Below, in pieces: positions 27,342-37,753 of a stretch of 64,000 nucleotides of DNA. The stretch lies in NCBI GenBank assembly GCA_016191205.1, contig JACPPB010000002.1, positions 1 to 64,000 of the forward strand, given 5' to 3'. Position 1 is the first letter of the stretch; each line of letters starts with the position of its first letter. The notes under the pieces were generated by a model that was given only the letters and a program-made list of their open reading frames with translations, searched no databases and was not told where the DNA came from. The DNA is from Gammaproteobacteria bacterium. Lineage in GTDB: Bacteria > Pseudomonadota > Gammaproteobacteria > Pseudomonadales > Porticoccaceae. Position numbers and translations under genes: made by a program.

Positions 27342-29967
27342 TCAGCGCAGCGCCTTCGACGCGATCTCGAAGCTGTCCTTCGACAGTTCCGGTACCGCCA
27401 GCACCTGTTCCAGTGCCGCGTGCATCGCCTCGGCCCGCGCCTGCGGGTATTTGCGCCAGCGGGTGAGCGGTGTCAACAGTCGCGCGGCGATCTGCGGATT
27501 CATGGCATCGAGTGTGAGCACCTGTTCAACCAGAAACGCGTAACCGGCGCCATCGGCGCGGTGGAAATTCACCGGATTACCCGCGCTGAAGGCGCCGATC
27601 ACGGCACGCACCTTGTTGGGATTGCGCAGATCGAACGCCGGATGTTTCAGCAGTGCCCGCACCCGTTCGAGGCCACCCGGCAAAACACACCAGGCCTGCA
27701 TCTGGAACCACTGGTTGACCACCAGGGATTCGTTCCGCCAGCGCGCGTAATAGCGTCCGAGCCCCTCCCGCGCATGGTCCTGCGCTTGCGGGACCGGATT
27801 GTTGAGCAGTGCCGTCAGCGCCGCATTGGTGTCGGTCATGTTGTCGGCGTGCGCAAACTGTTGCCAGGCACGTTCGATCAACTCCGGGACTTCCAGTTGC
27901 AGCAGATAGGCGAGCGCCAGGTTGTGCAGGCTGCGTCCGGCGATCTGTTGGGCGTTGGCGAGCTTCAAACTCGGGCCGCAGCCGCTGCGCCAGTTCGCGG
28001 CGGGCGAACTGGCGCGCGTGATGAATGGCTTCCACCTCGATGATCTCGGCCAGTTCGCTCAGATAAGCCTCGCCGGGCAGCGTGAGAATGTGGGCCACCA
28101 GCGCCGGGTCCAGCGACTTGTCGGTGAGGAGTTCGCGATAGGCCTCGATCAGCCGGGCATCCAGCGCGAGCGGCCGGCCGGCCAGCGCATCCGCGGTCAG
28201 TTCCTGCAGGATATCGACCGCGAGCCGGTTGCCCGCTTCCCAGCGGTTGAAGCCGTCGCTGTCGCGGCGCAGCAACTGCACCAGCTCGTCGCGGGCGTAA
28301 TCGAACGCGAGCTTCACCGGCGCCGAAAAGCCCCGCAGCAGCGAGGGAATGGGCGGCTCGCCGACGCGCTCGAATACCAGACTTTGCGCGGACTCGGTCA
28401 GCTCGAACACGATGTCGGTGGCGCCCTCGGCGAGGCCGGGCACATGCAGCGGCAGATCGCCGTTGCGGCCCACCAGGCCGAGCCGGATCGGAATCTGGAA
28501 CGGCGCCTTGTCCGCGCATTCCGGCGTCGCCGGGCAACTCTGGGTGAAATCGAGCCGGTAGATCTGCGCGCCGGCGTCGTAGTGACCACGCACCGCAACC
28601 CGCGGCGTGCCCGCCTGCCGGTACCAGCCCATGAACCGGCTGAAATCGCGGCCGCTCGCATCGGCCATGGCGGCGACGAAATCCTCGATGGTCACGGCGG
28701 CGCCGTCGTGGCGCTCGAAATACAGATCGCAGCCACGACGAAAGGCATCCGGCCCGAGCAGCGTGTGAATCATGCGCACTACTTCCGCGCCCTTTTCATA
28801 AATGGTGACGGTGTAGAAATTGGAAATTTCCTGATAGGCATCGGGCTGCACCGGGTGCGCGGTGGGGCCGGCATCCTCGGCGAACTGGGCGGTGCGCAGC
28901 AGGTTCACATCCTCCACCCGCTTGATGGTGCGCGAACCCATGTCGGCGGAGAATTCACTGTCGCGAAACACCGTGAAGCCTTCTTTCAGGCTCAACTGGA
29001 ACCAGTCGCGGCAGGTGACCCGGTTGCCGGACCAGTTGTGAAAATACTCGTGCGCCACCACCGCCTCGACGCGCTGGAAACCCAGGTCCGTGGTGGTCTC
29101 GGGATGGGCCAGCACGCAGGAGGTGTTGAAAATGTTGAGGCCCTTGTTCTCCATGGCGCCCATGTTGAAATCGTCCACCGCGACGATCATGAAAATATCG
29201 AGATCGTATTCGCGACCGTAGACACGCTCGTCCCAGGCCATCGCATGCTTGAGCGAGGCCATGGCGTGATCGAGCTTGTCGAGATCCTTGGGCTCCACAT
29301 AGATGCGCAGCGCCACGTTGCGGCTACTCGCGGTGGTGAAACTGTCCTCCATGCAGGCCAGATCGCCCGCCACCAGCGCGAACAGATAGGCCGGCTTCTG
29401 GAACGGATCGTGCCAGGTCACCCAGTGGCGCCCACCCGGCGCGGCGCCCTCCGCCACCGGATTGCCGTTCGCAAGCAGCACCGGAAACGCGCCCTGATCC
29501 GCCTCGATGGTGGTGGTGAATTCCGCCAGCACATCGGGGCGGTCGAGATAGAAAGTGATCTTGCGAAAGCCCTCGGCCTCGCACTGGGTGCAATAGAGAT
29601 CGCGGGACTGATAGAGCCCTTCCAGCGAGGTGTTGGCTTCGGGGTGGATCGCCACCGTGGAGCTGAGCTCGAACGCCGCCGGCACACCCGGAATCACCAG
29701 TTCACCGTCGGCGTAGCGGTATTCCGCCGGCGCGAGCGCACGGCCGTCGAGGGCCAGCTCCCGCAACTGCAAGCCTTCGCCGTGCAGGCGCAGCTCGCGC
29801 GCGCGGACGGGGTGCGCGGGATTCGCGCGCAGCGCCAAGGTCGCGCGCACCAAGGTTTCCCCGGGGCGGAGATCGAAGTACAGCGCGGTGCGGTCGATCA
29901 GGAAATCGGGCGCGCGGTAGTCGCGCAGACGGGTGACTCGGGCCTGGGCATCGCGCATCGCCATCAT
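27342..29967 (-). pseudogene. pepN: aminopeptidase N, interrupted by a frameshift
   Basis: M1-family zinc aminopeptidase, E. coli PepN type. The first frame, from the start MMAMRDAQARVTRLRDY (an AGGAG site just upstream), carries the substrate motif MGAMENKGLN and the zinc site VVAHEYFHNWSGNR (first His at about residue 306). It reads correctly to RRELAQRLRPEFE near 27965-27975. There the reading moves to another frame, which encodes the expected last 208 residues (NAQQIAGRSLHNLALAYLL to the stop at 27342). Left uncorrected, the first frame runs on through non-homologous sequence to a stop at 27577. The shift falls at GAGTTTGAAG; one T too many would explain it. It may be a true mutation or an assembly error; both parts are otherwise well preserved. 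Confidence 0.88.
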
Positions 29968-30069
29968 GGACTCCTGGGTGACTGAATCGGCAGCCCCGCG
30001 CGCGGCGGCCGGATTCAGGGGAAAAGTGGCGGGATACGGTTGCGGGAATTGTCGGCCAGCGGGGGCAGC

Positions 30070-30093
30070 GTGTCCACGGTGTTGTGTCCACGG
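30070..30093. repeat. GTGTCCACGG direct repeat upstream of the metal-efflux genes
   Basis: Two perfect 10-base copies, start to start 14 bases apart, lie between the divergent pepN and the small Cys-rich gene. They may be a regulator-binding site. No metal regulator gene lies nearby. Confidence 0.35.
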
Positions 30094-30148
30094 CACCGTT
30101 TCTACAGAGCCGTATCCCCCGAACAAACGGCTGTGCTATGTTCCACGG

Positions 30149-30493
30149 ATGCGTGCCCTCTGGATCACTCTGCTTTGCGTAACCCTGCCCTTCGCGGCGG
30201 TGGCGCGCACCATGGATGCCATCAAGATACCCTGCCCGATGCAGCCCGCCCATCAGGCCATGGCGCCGAGCGCGCAGTCGGTGACCGGCACCTGCTGCAA
30301 CGATGCGGACACTACCGCCAAAACCGGCAAGCCCTGCAAGGCCGGGCAGGAATGCCAAACCTCCCCCGCCGCCACGCTGTTGCCACCGGCGGTGACCTCC
30401 GCGCCAAGCCTGGCTTCGCGGATAACGGCGACCGCGGCGATCACTCCCAAGCTCCACCCCGCGGGTATCTGGCGACCGCCAGCCCTGATCTGA
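30149..30493 (+). CDS. small secreted cysteine-rich protein preceding the copper/silver efflux genes
   Basis: A 114-residue protein from ATG at 30149 with a clear signal peptide (MRALWITLLCVTLPFAAVARTM). The mature part has Cys29, Cys49-Cys50, Cys63 and Cys69 plus methionines and a histidine (CPMQPAHQAM), then a Pro/Ala/Thr-rich tail. Small exported proteins of this sort often stand in front of CusCBA-type operons. A periplasmic metal-handling role is inferred from position and composition only. Two GTGTCCACGG repeats (30070-30079 and 30084-30093) lie upstream. Confidence 0.6.
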   Translation: MRALWITLLCVTLPFAAVARTMDAIKIPCPMQPAHQAMAPSAQSVTGTCCNDADTTAKTGKPCKAGQECQTSPAATLLPPAVTSAPSLASRITATAAITPKLHPAGIWRPPALI

Positions 30494-30550
30494 CGCCCCT
30501 GCCGGTGCCGTTGCGGCCCGCGCCTCGGGGATGCTCTGAATAACCGCTGA

Positions 30551-30646
30551 ATCGTCGTTCCCGCGCAAGCGGGAACCCAGGGATCAAAGCGTTCTGGATG
30601 CCCGCCCCCACCTTCGCGGGGGCAGGCGCTGCGCGAGAACGACGAT
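30551..30646. repeat. REP/MITE-like palindromic element
   Basis: A 96-base element with perfect 10-base terminal inverted repeats (ATCGTCGTTC and GAACGACGAT). It contains two internal hairpins: CCCGC-GCAA-GCGGG (30560-30573) and a CGCCCCC/GGGGGCAGGCG stem around 30603-30628. This is the usual structure of short, dispersed, non-coding palindromic repeats in proteobacteria. Copies elsewhere in the genome cannot be seen here. Confidence 0.6.
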
Positions 30647-30751
30647 CAAGTGGCTATTCGGCGTTATCTCCAAAGCGCATTCGGATCCGAAACGGCGATT
30701 CGTGCCGCCGCGCGCTTGCGCAGCGGCACAGCAAAGCTTCGGAGTCAGCTC

Positions 30752-32146
30752 ATGCACATTGTCCTTGCAACGGCCCTGGCGGCGTTTTGCCGCCGGCCAT
30801 ATTTCGGATGCCCGCCCGGATACCTGTCCCACGCCGGATACAAATGGGCCGTCGTCGCCCTGGCCCTCGGCCTCTCGTGCCGGGCGACCGCGGCAACCGC
30901 ACCTCCACTTGAACCCCTCTCTCTGGATGAAGCCCTGCGGGTGGCCGAAGTACGGTCCTACGCTCTTGCCGCGCAAGACGCCGCCGCGACCGCGGCCGGG
31001 GAAATGGCCGTCGCCGCGCGCCAGTTGCCCGACCCGGTACTGCGCCTGGCGGTCGACAACCTGCCCATCGACGGCGCGGATCGCTACAGCTTCACGGACG
31101 ATTTCATGACCATGCGCTCCATCGGCGTGATACAGACGATGACGGGCGCGGACAAACGCCGTGCCCGCGCGACACGCTTCGAGCGCGAAGGCGAAGTCGC
31201 GCAGACCGCGCACGCGCTCGAACTCACCAACCTCCGACGCGACACGGCGCTGGCCTGGCTCGACCGCTACTATCAGGATCAGACGGTGGCGCTGTTGCAC
31301 CGGCAGCGCGACGAGACGGCCTTGCAGATCGACGCCGCCGAAGCCGCCTACCGCGCCGGCCGCGGCCCGCAGGCGGAGGTGTTCATGGCGCGCGCGGCCG
31401 TGGCACAGCTCGAGGATCGCATCCGCGCGGCCGAAGCGGCGCGGGCCAATGCCACCACCTTGCTCGCGCGCTGGATCGGGGAGCGGGCATCGGCGTCGCT
31501 TGGCACGGCACCGGATCTATCCAACGTCCGACTGACAAACCACAGCCTGGCGCACGCCGCCGATCACCACCCCGATGTCGCGCTGCTGGCGAAACGGGAG
31601 GCGGTTGCGTTGGCCGAGGCCGACGTGGCCCGCCAGGAAAAGCGGCCCGACTGGAGCGTCGAGTTGACGTACAGCCAGCGGGGTCCCGCGTTCTCCAACA
31701 TGGTGTCGGTCGCGGTGTCGGTGCCCCTGCCTTGGGATCAGGGCAACCGGCAGAACCGGGAACTGGCCGCGAAGCTCGCTCTGGCCACCCAGATGGACGA
31801 TGAACGCAAGGAGATGACGCGCGAACATCTGGCGGACATAAACCGCTGGCAACAAACCTGGCGTGCCGATCTCGAACGTCTCGCCGCTTACGACAAGACG
31901 CTGCTGCCGCTCGCAACCCAACGTACCCTGGCCGCGCTTGCCGACTATCGGGGAGCCGGCGGGTCTTTGACCTCGGTACTGGAAGCCCGCCGGATGGAAC
32001 TCGATACCGGCCTGGAGCGCCTGCGCATCGAACAGGAGACCGCCGCGCTCTGGGCCACGCTTGAATACCTGCTGCCGACGGAGCACGACACGGTCACCAC
32101 CCTCGCGTCTCCCGATCTGACCGCCACCTCGGAGCCGCGACGATGA
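30752..32146 (+). CDS. cusC: TolC-family outer-membrane channel of a CusCBA-type system
   Basis: Outer-membrane efflux protein, 464 residues from ATG at 30752, which has GGAG 7 bases upstream. The hydrophobic export segment (YKWAVVALALGLSCRATAATA) only begins about residue 29, so the N-terminal region before it is unusually long. The two repeated OEP halves are visible: LSLDEALRVAEVRSYALAAQDAAATAA with long coiled-coil helices, and SLAHAADHHPDVALLAKREAVALAEADVARQEKRPDWSVELTY. It should form the exit duct for the adjacent CusB/CusA-like proteins. Its stop overlaps the next start by 4 bases. Confidence 0.85.
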   Translation: MHIVLATALAAFCRRPYFGCPPGYLSHAGYKWAVVALALGLSCRATAATAPPLEPLSLDEALRVAEVRSYALAAQDAAATAAGEMAVAARQLPDPVLRLAVDNLPIDGADRYSFTDDFMTMRSIGVIQTMTGADKRRARATRFEREGEVAQTAHALELTNLRRDTALAWLDRYYQDQTVALLHRQRDETALQIDAAEAAYRAGRGPQAEVFMARAAVAQLEDRIRAAEAARANATTLLARWIGERASASLGTAPDLSNVRLTNHSLAHAADHHPDVALLAKREAVALAEADVARQEKRPDWSVELTYSQRGPAFSNMVSVAVSVPLPWDQGNRQNRELAAKLALATQMDDERKEMTREHLADINRWQQTWRADLERLAAYDKTLLPLATQRTLAALADYRGAGGSLTSVLEARRMELDTGLERLRIEQETAALWATLEYLLPTEHDTVTTLASPDLTATSEPRR

Positions 32147-33522
32147 ACTGGAAGCAATCCTTGCTCGCGTTCCTCATCGCCGGACTGCTCGGCGCGGGCG
32201 GCTACGGGCTGTACACGGCAGGCACGCGGCACGGGCTCGCCAGGGCGGGCGACGCGGCGACGCCGGACGCGGCGGTTGCGCCAACGGAAGTTTCGAACTG
32301 GAGCTTTCAGCAAGGCGCCGACGCCACCCTGCGCCATCTCCGGGACGGCCTCAAGGCCGGGGATATGGACCCCGTGAACGGCCGCCGGATTCTCTACTAC
32401 CACGACCCCATGGTGCCGGGAAAACAGTTCCCCACGCCGGGCAAATCGCCCTTCATGGACATGATGATGGTGCCGGCCTATGCGGGCGCCACGGGCGCGG
32501 ATGACAGCGGCGTCACCGTCAGCGCGCGCATCCGCCAGAACATCGGTCTGCGCACCGCACCCGTGACCGAAGGCGCACTGGCAACGGAAGTGTCGGCGGT
32601 CGGTGCCATCGCCTACAACGAGCGCGATGAGGCGATCGTGCAGGCGCGCGCGCTGGGCTATGTCGAAAAACTCCAGGTGCGCGCCACCCTGGATCAGGTC
32701 GTCAAAGGCCAGGCACTGGTCGATCTCCATGTTCCCGACTGGGTTGCCGCGCAGGAGGAATTTCTCGCCGTGCACCGCATGCAGGGGGCCAACCTGGCGC
32801 CGCTGCTCGATGGCGCGCGTGCCCGCATGCGCCAGGCTGGCATGGACGAAACCCAAATCCGGCGGGTGGAAACCAGTGGCCAGGTTCAATCCCGGCTGAC
32901 GCTCGCCGCACCCATCGCGGGTGTGGTGACAGAGCTGGCGGTGCGCGAAGGTATGACCGTCACACCCGGCACAACCCTGGTGCGCATCAACGGGCTGGGC
33001 ACTGTCTGGGCGGAAGCCGAAGTGCCGGAAAGCCAGGCCGCGCTGGTGCACCCGGGTGATCCGGTCGAAGCCGAGAGTCCGGCGCTGCCGGGCACCGTCT
33101 TCACCGGGCACGTGCAGGCGCTGCTGCCCCGGGTGAGCGCCGAGACGCGCACCCTCAAGGCTCGCGTCGAGCTCGCCAATACGGATGGACGCTTGATTCC
33201 CGGCATGTTCGTGCGGATGCGCTTCAAGGACGCCAGCGGCCACCAGAGCCTGTTGGTGCCGACCGAGGCGATCATTCAGACCGGCCGACGCACCGTCGTG
33301 ATGCTGGCCGAAGACGCCGGCAACTTCCGCCCGGTCACGGTGGAACCCGGCCGCGAAGCCGATGGCCAGACTGAAATCCGGCGCGGACTCCAGGCGGGTC
33401 AGCGCGTGGTGGTGTCGGGCCAGTTCCTGATCGACTCCGAAGCCAGTCTGCGCGGGCTCGAAGCGGGCATGGATTCCGAACCCGGCGATGCCGCGCCAAT
33501 GGATGCGGGAGACCGGCCATGA
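32143..33522 (+). CDS. cusB: CusB-like periplasmic adaptor with heavy-metal-binding segment
   Basis: Membrane-fusion protein of 459 residues linking the RND pump to the outer-membrane channel. An N-terminal membrane anchor ([21 protein letters not shown]) is followed by [20 protein letters not shown] and [10 protein letters not shown], the metal-binding motif common in CusB-like adaptors. Then come a barrel-sandwich part ([35 protein letters not shown]), a helical hairpin and the beta-barrel ([37 protein letters not shown]). The Met-rich stretch suits Cu(I)/Ag(I). It overlaps cusC and cusA by 4 bases each. Confidence 0.9.
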   Translation: MNWKQSLLAFLIAGLLGAGGYGLYTAGTRHGLARAGDAATPDAAVAPTEVSNWSFQQGADATLRHLRDGLKAGDMDPVNGRRILYYHDPMVPGKQFPTPGKSPFMDMMMVPAYAGATGADDSGVTVSARIRQNIGLRTAPVTEGALATEVSAVGAIAYNERDEAIVQARALGYVEKLQVRATLDQVVKGQALVDLHVPDWVAAQEEFLAVHRMQGANLAPLLDGARARMRQAGMDETQIRRVETSGQVQSRLTLAAPIAGVVTELAVREGMTVTPGTTLVRINGLGTVWAEAEVPESQAALVHPGDPVEAESPALPGTVFTGHVQALLPRVSAETRTLKARVELANTDGRLIPGMFVRMRFKDASGHQSLLVPTEAIIQTGRRTVVMLAEDAGNFRPVTVEPGREADGQTEIRRGLQAGQRVVVSGQFLIDSEASLRGLEAGMDSEPGDAAPMDAGDRP

Positions 33523-36500
33523 TCGCCGCGCTGATCCGCTGGTCTCTGGCGAACCGCTTTCTGGTGCTGCTGGCGACCCTGCTGCTCTCCGCCTGGGGCG
33601 CGCTGTCCGTGCTGCGCACGCCGCTCGACGCATTGCCGGACCTGTCGGACGTGCAGGTGATCATCCGCACCACATGGCCCGGCCAGGCCCCGCAGATCGT
33701 CGAGAACCAGGTCACCTATCCGCTGACCACCACCATGCTGTCGGTGCCGGGCGCGAAGATGGTGCGGGGGTTTTCGTTTTTCGGCGACAGCTTCGTCTAC
33801 GTCGTATTCGAGGACGGCACGGATCTGTACTGGGCGCGCTCGCGGGTGCTGGAATACCTGAACCAGGCGCAGGCGCGCCTGCCGCCCACCGCGCGCTCCA
33901 CGCTCGGGCCGGACGCGACCGGCGTCGGCTGGATTTACGAGTATGCGCTGGCCGACCGTTCCGGCAGCCAGGACATCGGGCAGTTGCGCGCCTTGCAGGA
34001 CTGGTTTCTCAAGTACGAACTCAAGACCGTGCCGGGCGTGGCGGAGGTCGCCACCATCGGCGGCATGGTGCGGCAGTATCAGGTGGTGCTGGACCCTGAC
34101 AAGCTCGCCGCCTACCGCATTCCCCACACCCGGGTGATCGAAGCGATCGGGAAGGCGAATCAGGAAACCGGCGGTTCGGTGCTGGAGCTGGGCGAGGCCG
34201 ATTACATGGTGCGCGCTTCAGGCTATCTGCAAACGCGCGACGATTTCCGCGCGATTCCGCTGCTGACCACCGCTGCCGGTATCTCGGTGCGCCTGGGCGA
34301 CGTGGCGCGCATCCAGATCGGGCCGGAAATGCGCCGCGGCATCGGCGAACTCGACGGCGAAGGCGAAGCCGTCGGTGGCGTGATCATAATGCGCTCGGGC
34401 CGGAATGCGCTGGAAACGATAAACGCCGTCAAGACGCGCCTGAAACAGTTGCAGGCCAGTCTGCCGCCCGGCGTCGAGATCGTGCCGGTCTACGACCGCT
34501 CGGGCCTGATCGAACGCGCCGTCGATAATCTCGGCCACAAACTCGTCGAGGAGTTCATCGTGGTCGCGCTGGTCTGCGCGCTGTTCCTGTTTCATCTGCG
34601 CTCCGCGCTGGTCGCCATCGTCGCGCTGCCGCTGGGCATTTTGACGTCCTTCATCGTGATGCGTTACCAGGGCATCAATGCCAACATCATGTCCCTGGGC
34701 GGCATCGCCATCGCCATCGGCGCCATGGTGGATGCGGCGGTGGTGATGATCGAAAACGCGCACAAACATCTGGAACGCCGTGCGCAAGAACATCCGGGTC
34801 AAAAGCTGGAAAGCGAAGCGCGCTGGCGCGTGATCGGCGATGCCGCCGTCGAAGTCGGCCCGGCGCTGTTTTTCTCGCTGCTGATCATCACGCTGTCCTT
34901 CATCCCCGTGTTCACGCTGGAAGCGCAGGAGGGGCGTCTGTTCGCGCCACTGGCATTTACCAAGACTTACGCCATGGCGGCCGCCGCCGGACTGTCGGTG
35001 ACGCTGATTCCGGTGTTGATGGGCTATCTGATCCGCGGCCGGATTCCGCCGGAGCACGCGAATCCGCTCAATCGCGCATTGATCGCGCTCTATCGTCCGC
35101 TGCTCGACATGGTGTTGCGCTTTCCAAAAACAACGCTCGTCGCGGCAGTCGCTGTACTGCTGGCAAGTTTGTGGCCACTGCAACAACTCGGCAGCGAGTT
35201 CCTGCCGGCGCTCGACGAAGGCGATCTGCTCTACATGCCCACCGCGCTGCCCGGGCTGCCGGCGGGCAAAGCCGCCGAGCTGTTGCAGCGCACGGATCGC
35301 CTGATCAAGACGGTGCCCGAGGTGCAAAGCGTCTACGGCAAGGCCGGCCGCGCCGAGACCGCGACCGATCCCGCCCCGCTGGAAATGTTCGAGACCACGG
35401 TCCGCTTCAAACCGCGCGATCAATGGCGCGCCGGCATGACGCCGGACAAACTGGTCGCGGAGCTCGACCGGATCGTGCGCGTGCCGGGACTCACCAATAT
35501 CTGGATACCGCCGATCCGCAACCGCATCGACATGCTCGCCACCGGCATCAAGAGCCCGGTGGGCGTGAAGGTCGCGGGGCCGGATCAGGCTACCATCGAT
35601 CGTCTCACCGGCGCCATCGAGCACGCGCTCAAGGACGTACCGGGCGTGACCAGCGCGCTCGCCGAGCGGCTCACCGGCGGGCGCTACATCGACGTCGATA
35701 TCCAGCGCGACGCCGCCGCCCGTTACGGCCTCAACATCGCCGAGGTGCAATCCGTGATCGCGGCGGCAGTGGGCGGCGAAAATATCGGCGAGACGGTCGA
35801 GGGACGTCAGCGCTTCCCGATCAACGTGCGCTATCCACGCGCAATCCGCGATTCCCTCGGCGGATTGCGCGCGCTGCCCATCATTACAGAACGCGGCCAG
35901 CGCCTGGTGTTGTCCGATGTCGCCGACATCCGCATCAGCGACGGCCCGCCGATGCTGCGCAGCGAAAACGCCCGCCTGACCGGCTATGTCTACGTCGACA
36001 TTCGCGGCCGCGATCTCGGCTCGGCGGTGCGCGATATGCAGCGCGCGGTCGCCGAGAACGTAAAACTGCCGGCAGGCTATGCGGTGTCCTGGTCCGGCCA
36101 GTTCGAATTTCTGGAACGCGCCGCGGCAAAACTCAAAGTGGTGGTGCCTTTCACGCTGCTGATCATCTTTGTGCTGCTGTACCTGATCTTCAAGCGCTTC
36201 GGTGAAGCGCTGCTGATCATGGCCGCCCTGCCCTTCGCGCTGGTGGGCGGCATCTGGCTGCTGTGGCTGCTCGGCTACAACCTGTCGGTGGCGTCCGCGG
36301 TGGGCTTCATCGCCCTGGCCGGTGTGGCGGCGGAATTCGGCGTGATCATGCTGCTGTATCTGAAACAGGCGTGGCAGGCGCGGCTGGATGAAGGCCGGGA
36401 CACCCGCGCCGATCTGCTCGACGCGATCCGCGAAGGCGCGGTGCTGCGCGTGCGGCCCAAAGCCATGACGGTCGCCGTGATCCTGGCTGGCCTGCTGCCG

Positions 36501-36656
36501 ATCCTGCTGGGAGCAGGCACCGGCAGCGAAGTGATGCAGCGCATCGCCGCGCCCATGGTCGGCGGCATGATCACCGCGCCACTGTTGTCGATGTTTGTTA
36601 TCCCGGTGGTTTATCTGTTGATGCGGCAGCGGCGGGTGGTTTTGGGGAAAGGGTAG
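33519..36656 (+). CDS. cusA: CusA-type Cu(I)/Ag(I) RND efflux pump
   Basis: Inner-membrane heavy-metal RND pump of 1045 residues with 12 predicted membrane segments and two large periplasmic loops. Segment 4 reads [31 protein letters not shown], the HME-RND signature. The three methionines that bind Cu(I)/Ag(I) in E. coli CusA (M573, M623, M672) are at exactly the same positions: LLYMP, PLEMFE and RIDMLATG. This makes monovalent copper/silver the likely substrate rather than Zn/Co/Cd. Last gene of the operon; no regulator is adjacent. Confidence 0.95.
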   Translation: MIAALIRWSLANRFLVLLATLLLSAWGALSVLRTPLDALPDLSDVQVIIRTTWPGQAPQIVENQVTYPLTTTMLSVPGAKMVRGFSFFGDSFVYVVFEDGTDLYWARSRVLEYLNQAQARLPPTARSTLGPDATGVGWIYEYALADRSGSQDIGQLRALQDWFLKYELKTVPGVAEVATIGGMVRQYQVVLDPDKLAAYRIPHTRVIEAIGKANQETGGSVLELGEADYMVRASGYLQTRDDFRAIPLLTTAAGISVRLGDVARIQIGPEMRRGIGELDGEGEAVGGVIIMRSGRNALETINAVKTRLKQLQASLPPGVEIVPVYDRSGLIERAVDNLGHKLVEEFIVVALVCALFLFHLRSALVAIVALPLGILTSFIVMRYQGINANIMSLGGIAIAIGAMVDAAVVMIENAHKHLERRAQEHPGQKLESEARWRVIGDAAVEVGPALFFSLLIITLSFIPVFTLEAQEGRLFAPLAFTKTYAMAAAAGLSVTLIPVLMGYLIRGRIPPEHANPLNRALIALYRPLLDMVLRFPKTTLVAAVAVLLASLWPLQQLGSEFLPALDEGDLLYMPTALPGLPAGKAAELLQRTDRLIKTVPEVQSVYGKAGRAETATDPAPLEMFETTVRFKPRDQWRAGMTPDKLVAELDRIVRVPGLTNIWIPPIRNRIDMLATGIKSPVGVKVAGPDQATIDRLTGAIEHALKDVPGVTSALAERLTGGRYIDVDIQRDAAARYGLNIAEVQSVIAAAVGGENIGETVEGRQRFPINVRYPRAIRDSLGGLRALPIITERGQRLVLSDVADIRISDGPPMLRSENARLTGYVYVDIRGRDLGSAVRDMQRAVAENVKLPAGYAVSWSGQFEFLERAAAKLKVVVPFTLLIIFVLLYLIFKRFGEALLIMAALPFALVGGIWLLWLLGYNLSVASAVGFIALAGVAAEFGVIMLLYLKQAWQARLDEGRDTRADLLDAIREGAVLRVRPKAMTVAVILAGLLPILLGAGTGSEVMQRIAAPMVGGMITAPLLSMFVIPVVYLLMRQRRVVLGKG

Positions 36657-36837
36657 GGATCCGTCGGGAAGGCAAAAAAATGGGGACTGACTGCAACCGC
36701 AGGATACTTCCCACCAGCAGAGAACCGCTTGCAGGTGTGCCATTGTCGGCGGGTCTAATCATGTTGCCGGAACAGTGGAAACCGATGAAACTACCCACGC
36801 GGCTTCACGAAGACCCATTGACGGAGAGAAGAGAAGA
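36657..36837. other. intergenic region after the efflux operon
   Basis: 181 bases with no gene and no clear terminator. The last part (GGAGAGAAGAGAAG) supplies the ribosome site of the following AT-rich gene. Confidence 0.5.
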
Positions 36838-37374
36838 ATGACACTTGACGATTTTGCCAAGCTGGCTGCAATTATTTCTGGTATTTCGGTGGTAGTAACA
36901 CTGATTTTTCTTGTTGTTCAAATTCGCGTCAACACCAAAGCACTGCGTTCAAATGCGGTTGAACTTTTTTACAATGGCTATCTTGAGGTGACGGCCGACG
37001 CAAATCGATTTCCCGATGTTGCCGTCGCGTTACAAAAAGCGTTTTCCGATAAGGCCATGAGCACTTCGGATAATCATCACTTATGCGTCTATATCCAGCG
37101 GGTATGCAGTGTAGTGGAGCGCGCCTTGATTATGGTAAAGGACGGCATACTTGACCAGGGAACGTTTGATATGGCTATTGCACCAGCCAAGATGACATTA
37201 TCGACAACGGCCAGTAGACACTGGTACTTTTACCTTAAGAACAAATGCGGACTGTTTCGTTCTGAACTTCATGAACTGGTCGAAAATTATTATGCTGAAC
37301 TGGACAGCGCAGCCGCCATTGCAAAAGCTTCTTCTTCGGAAAGTGGCGTTGGTCAGGTTGGCCAACTTCCATGA
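36838..37374 (+). CDS. orphan membrane-anchored protein in AT-rich DNA
   Basis: A 178-residue protein of unknown function. A single hydrophobic segment near the N-terminus (about residues 11-29, IISGISVVVTLIFLVVQI) is followed by a soluble, mostly helical part with no recognised motif. Similar one-segment hypothetical proteins (VNTKALRSNAVELFYNGY-like stretch after the membrane helix) are scattered in bacteria. The coding DNA is clearly AT-richer than all neighbours (runs such as GATTTTTCTTGTTGTTC), with codons ending in A/T, which points to recent acquisition. It is not in an operon. Confidence 0.65.
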   Translation: MTLDDFAKLAAIISGISVVVTLIFLVVQIRVNTKALRSNAVELFYNGYLEVTADANRFPDVAVALQKAFSDKAMSTSDNHHLCVYIQRVCSVVERALIMVKDGILDQGTFDMAIAPAKMTLSTTASRHWYFYLKNKCGLFRSELHELVENYYAELDSAAAIAKASSSESGVGQVGQLP

Positions 37375-37468
37375 GACCATCTCGCGCCAGGTTAAGCCAG
37401 ATGGCTTCCGATAGCGGCCGCCGACCCATTGCACATGGTTCTCCAGAACGCCCGCCAACACGCCGGTA

Positions 37469-37702
37469 TCAATCAGCAGCATCAGCCCTGACCGCACAAC
37501 AGCCCCGCTCCTGCTGCACCGGCGGACAACGCACCGAGCCGAATGAACAGAACACGCAGCAATCACCCGGACGCGGGCTCAACAGGGCCTTGCACTGACT
37601 GCACTCGTAAAAAAACTGACAGGCATTCACCGGCATGGTCTCCCGTTTGACGCAACCGCAATGGGGGCAGGTCAGCACGGATTCGACGACGATGGTGTTC
37701 AT
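37469..37702 (-). CDS. GDCCVxC family small cysteine-rich protein
   Basis: A 77-residue protein, MNTIVVESVLTCPHCGC..., with 12 cysteines. The family motif GDCCVFC is at 46-52, preceded by CPHC (12-15) and the CSQC pair (34-37). Some members of this family are selenoproteins; here every position is cysteine. A metal- or redox-binding role is plausible but not shown. The start at 37702 fits the family's N-terminus (MNTIV..); an upstream in-frame ATG would add 17 residues. It follows the DUF2797 gene by 51 bases on the same strand. Confidence 0.8.
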   Translation of the reverse strand: MNTIVVESVLTCPHCGCVKRETMPVNACQFFYECSQCKALLSPRPGDCCVFCSFGSVRCPPVQQERGCCAVRADAAD

Positions 37703-37753
37703 GGCGACATCCTGTGCAGCAAGAGAATGGCCCGACTGGGTGTTCCCGACCAC

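Noticed and set aside
37198-37566. 122-codon frame on the minus strand crossing the AT-rich orphan gene
   Set aside because: It runs through both the AT-rich gene and the GC-rich flank and resembles no protein; a fragment around 37380-37480 might be a decayed gene, but nothing identifies it.
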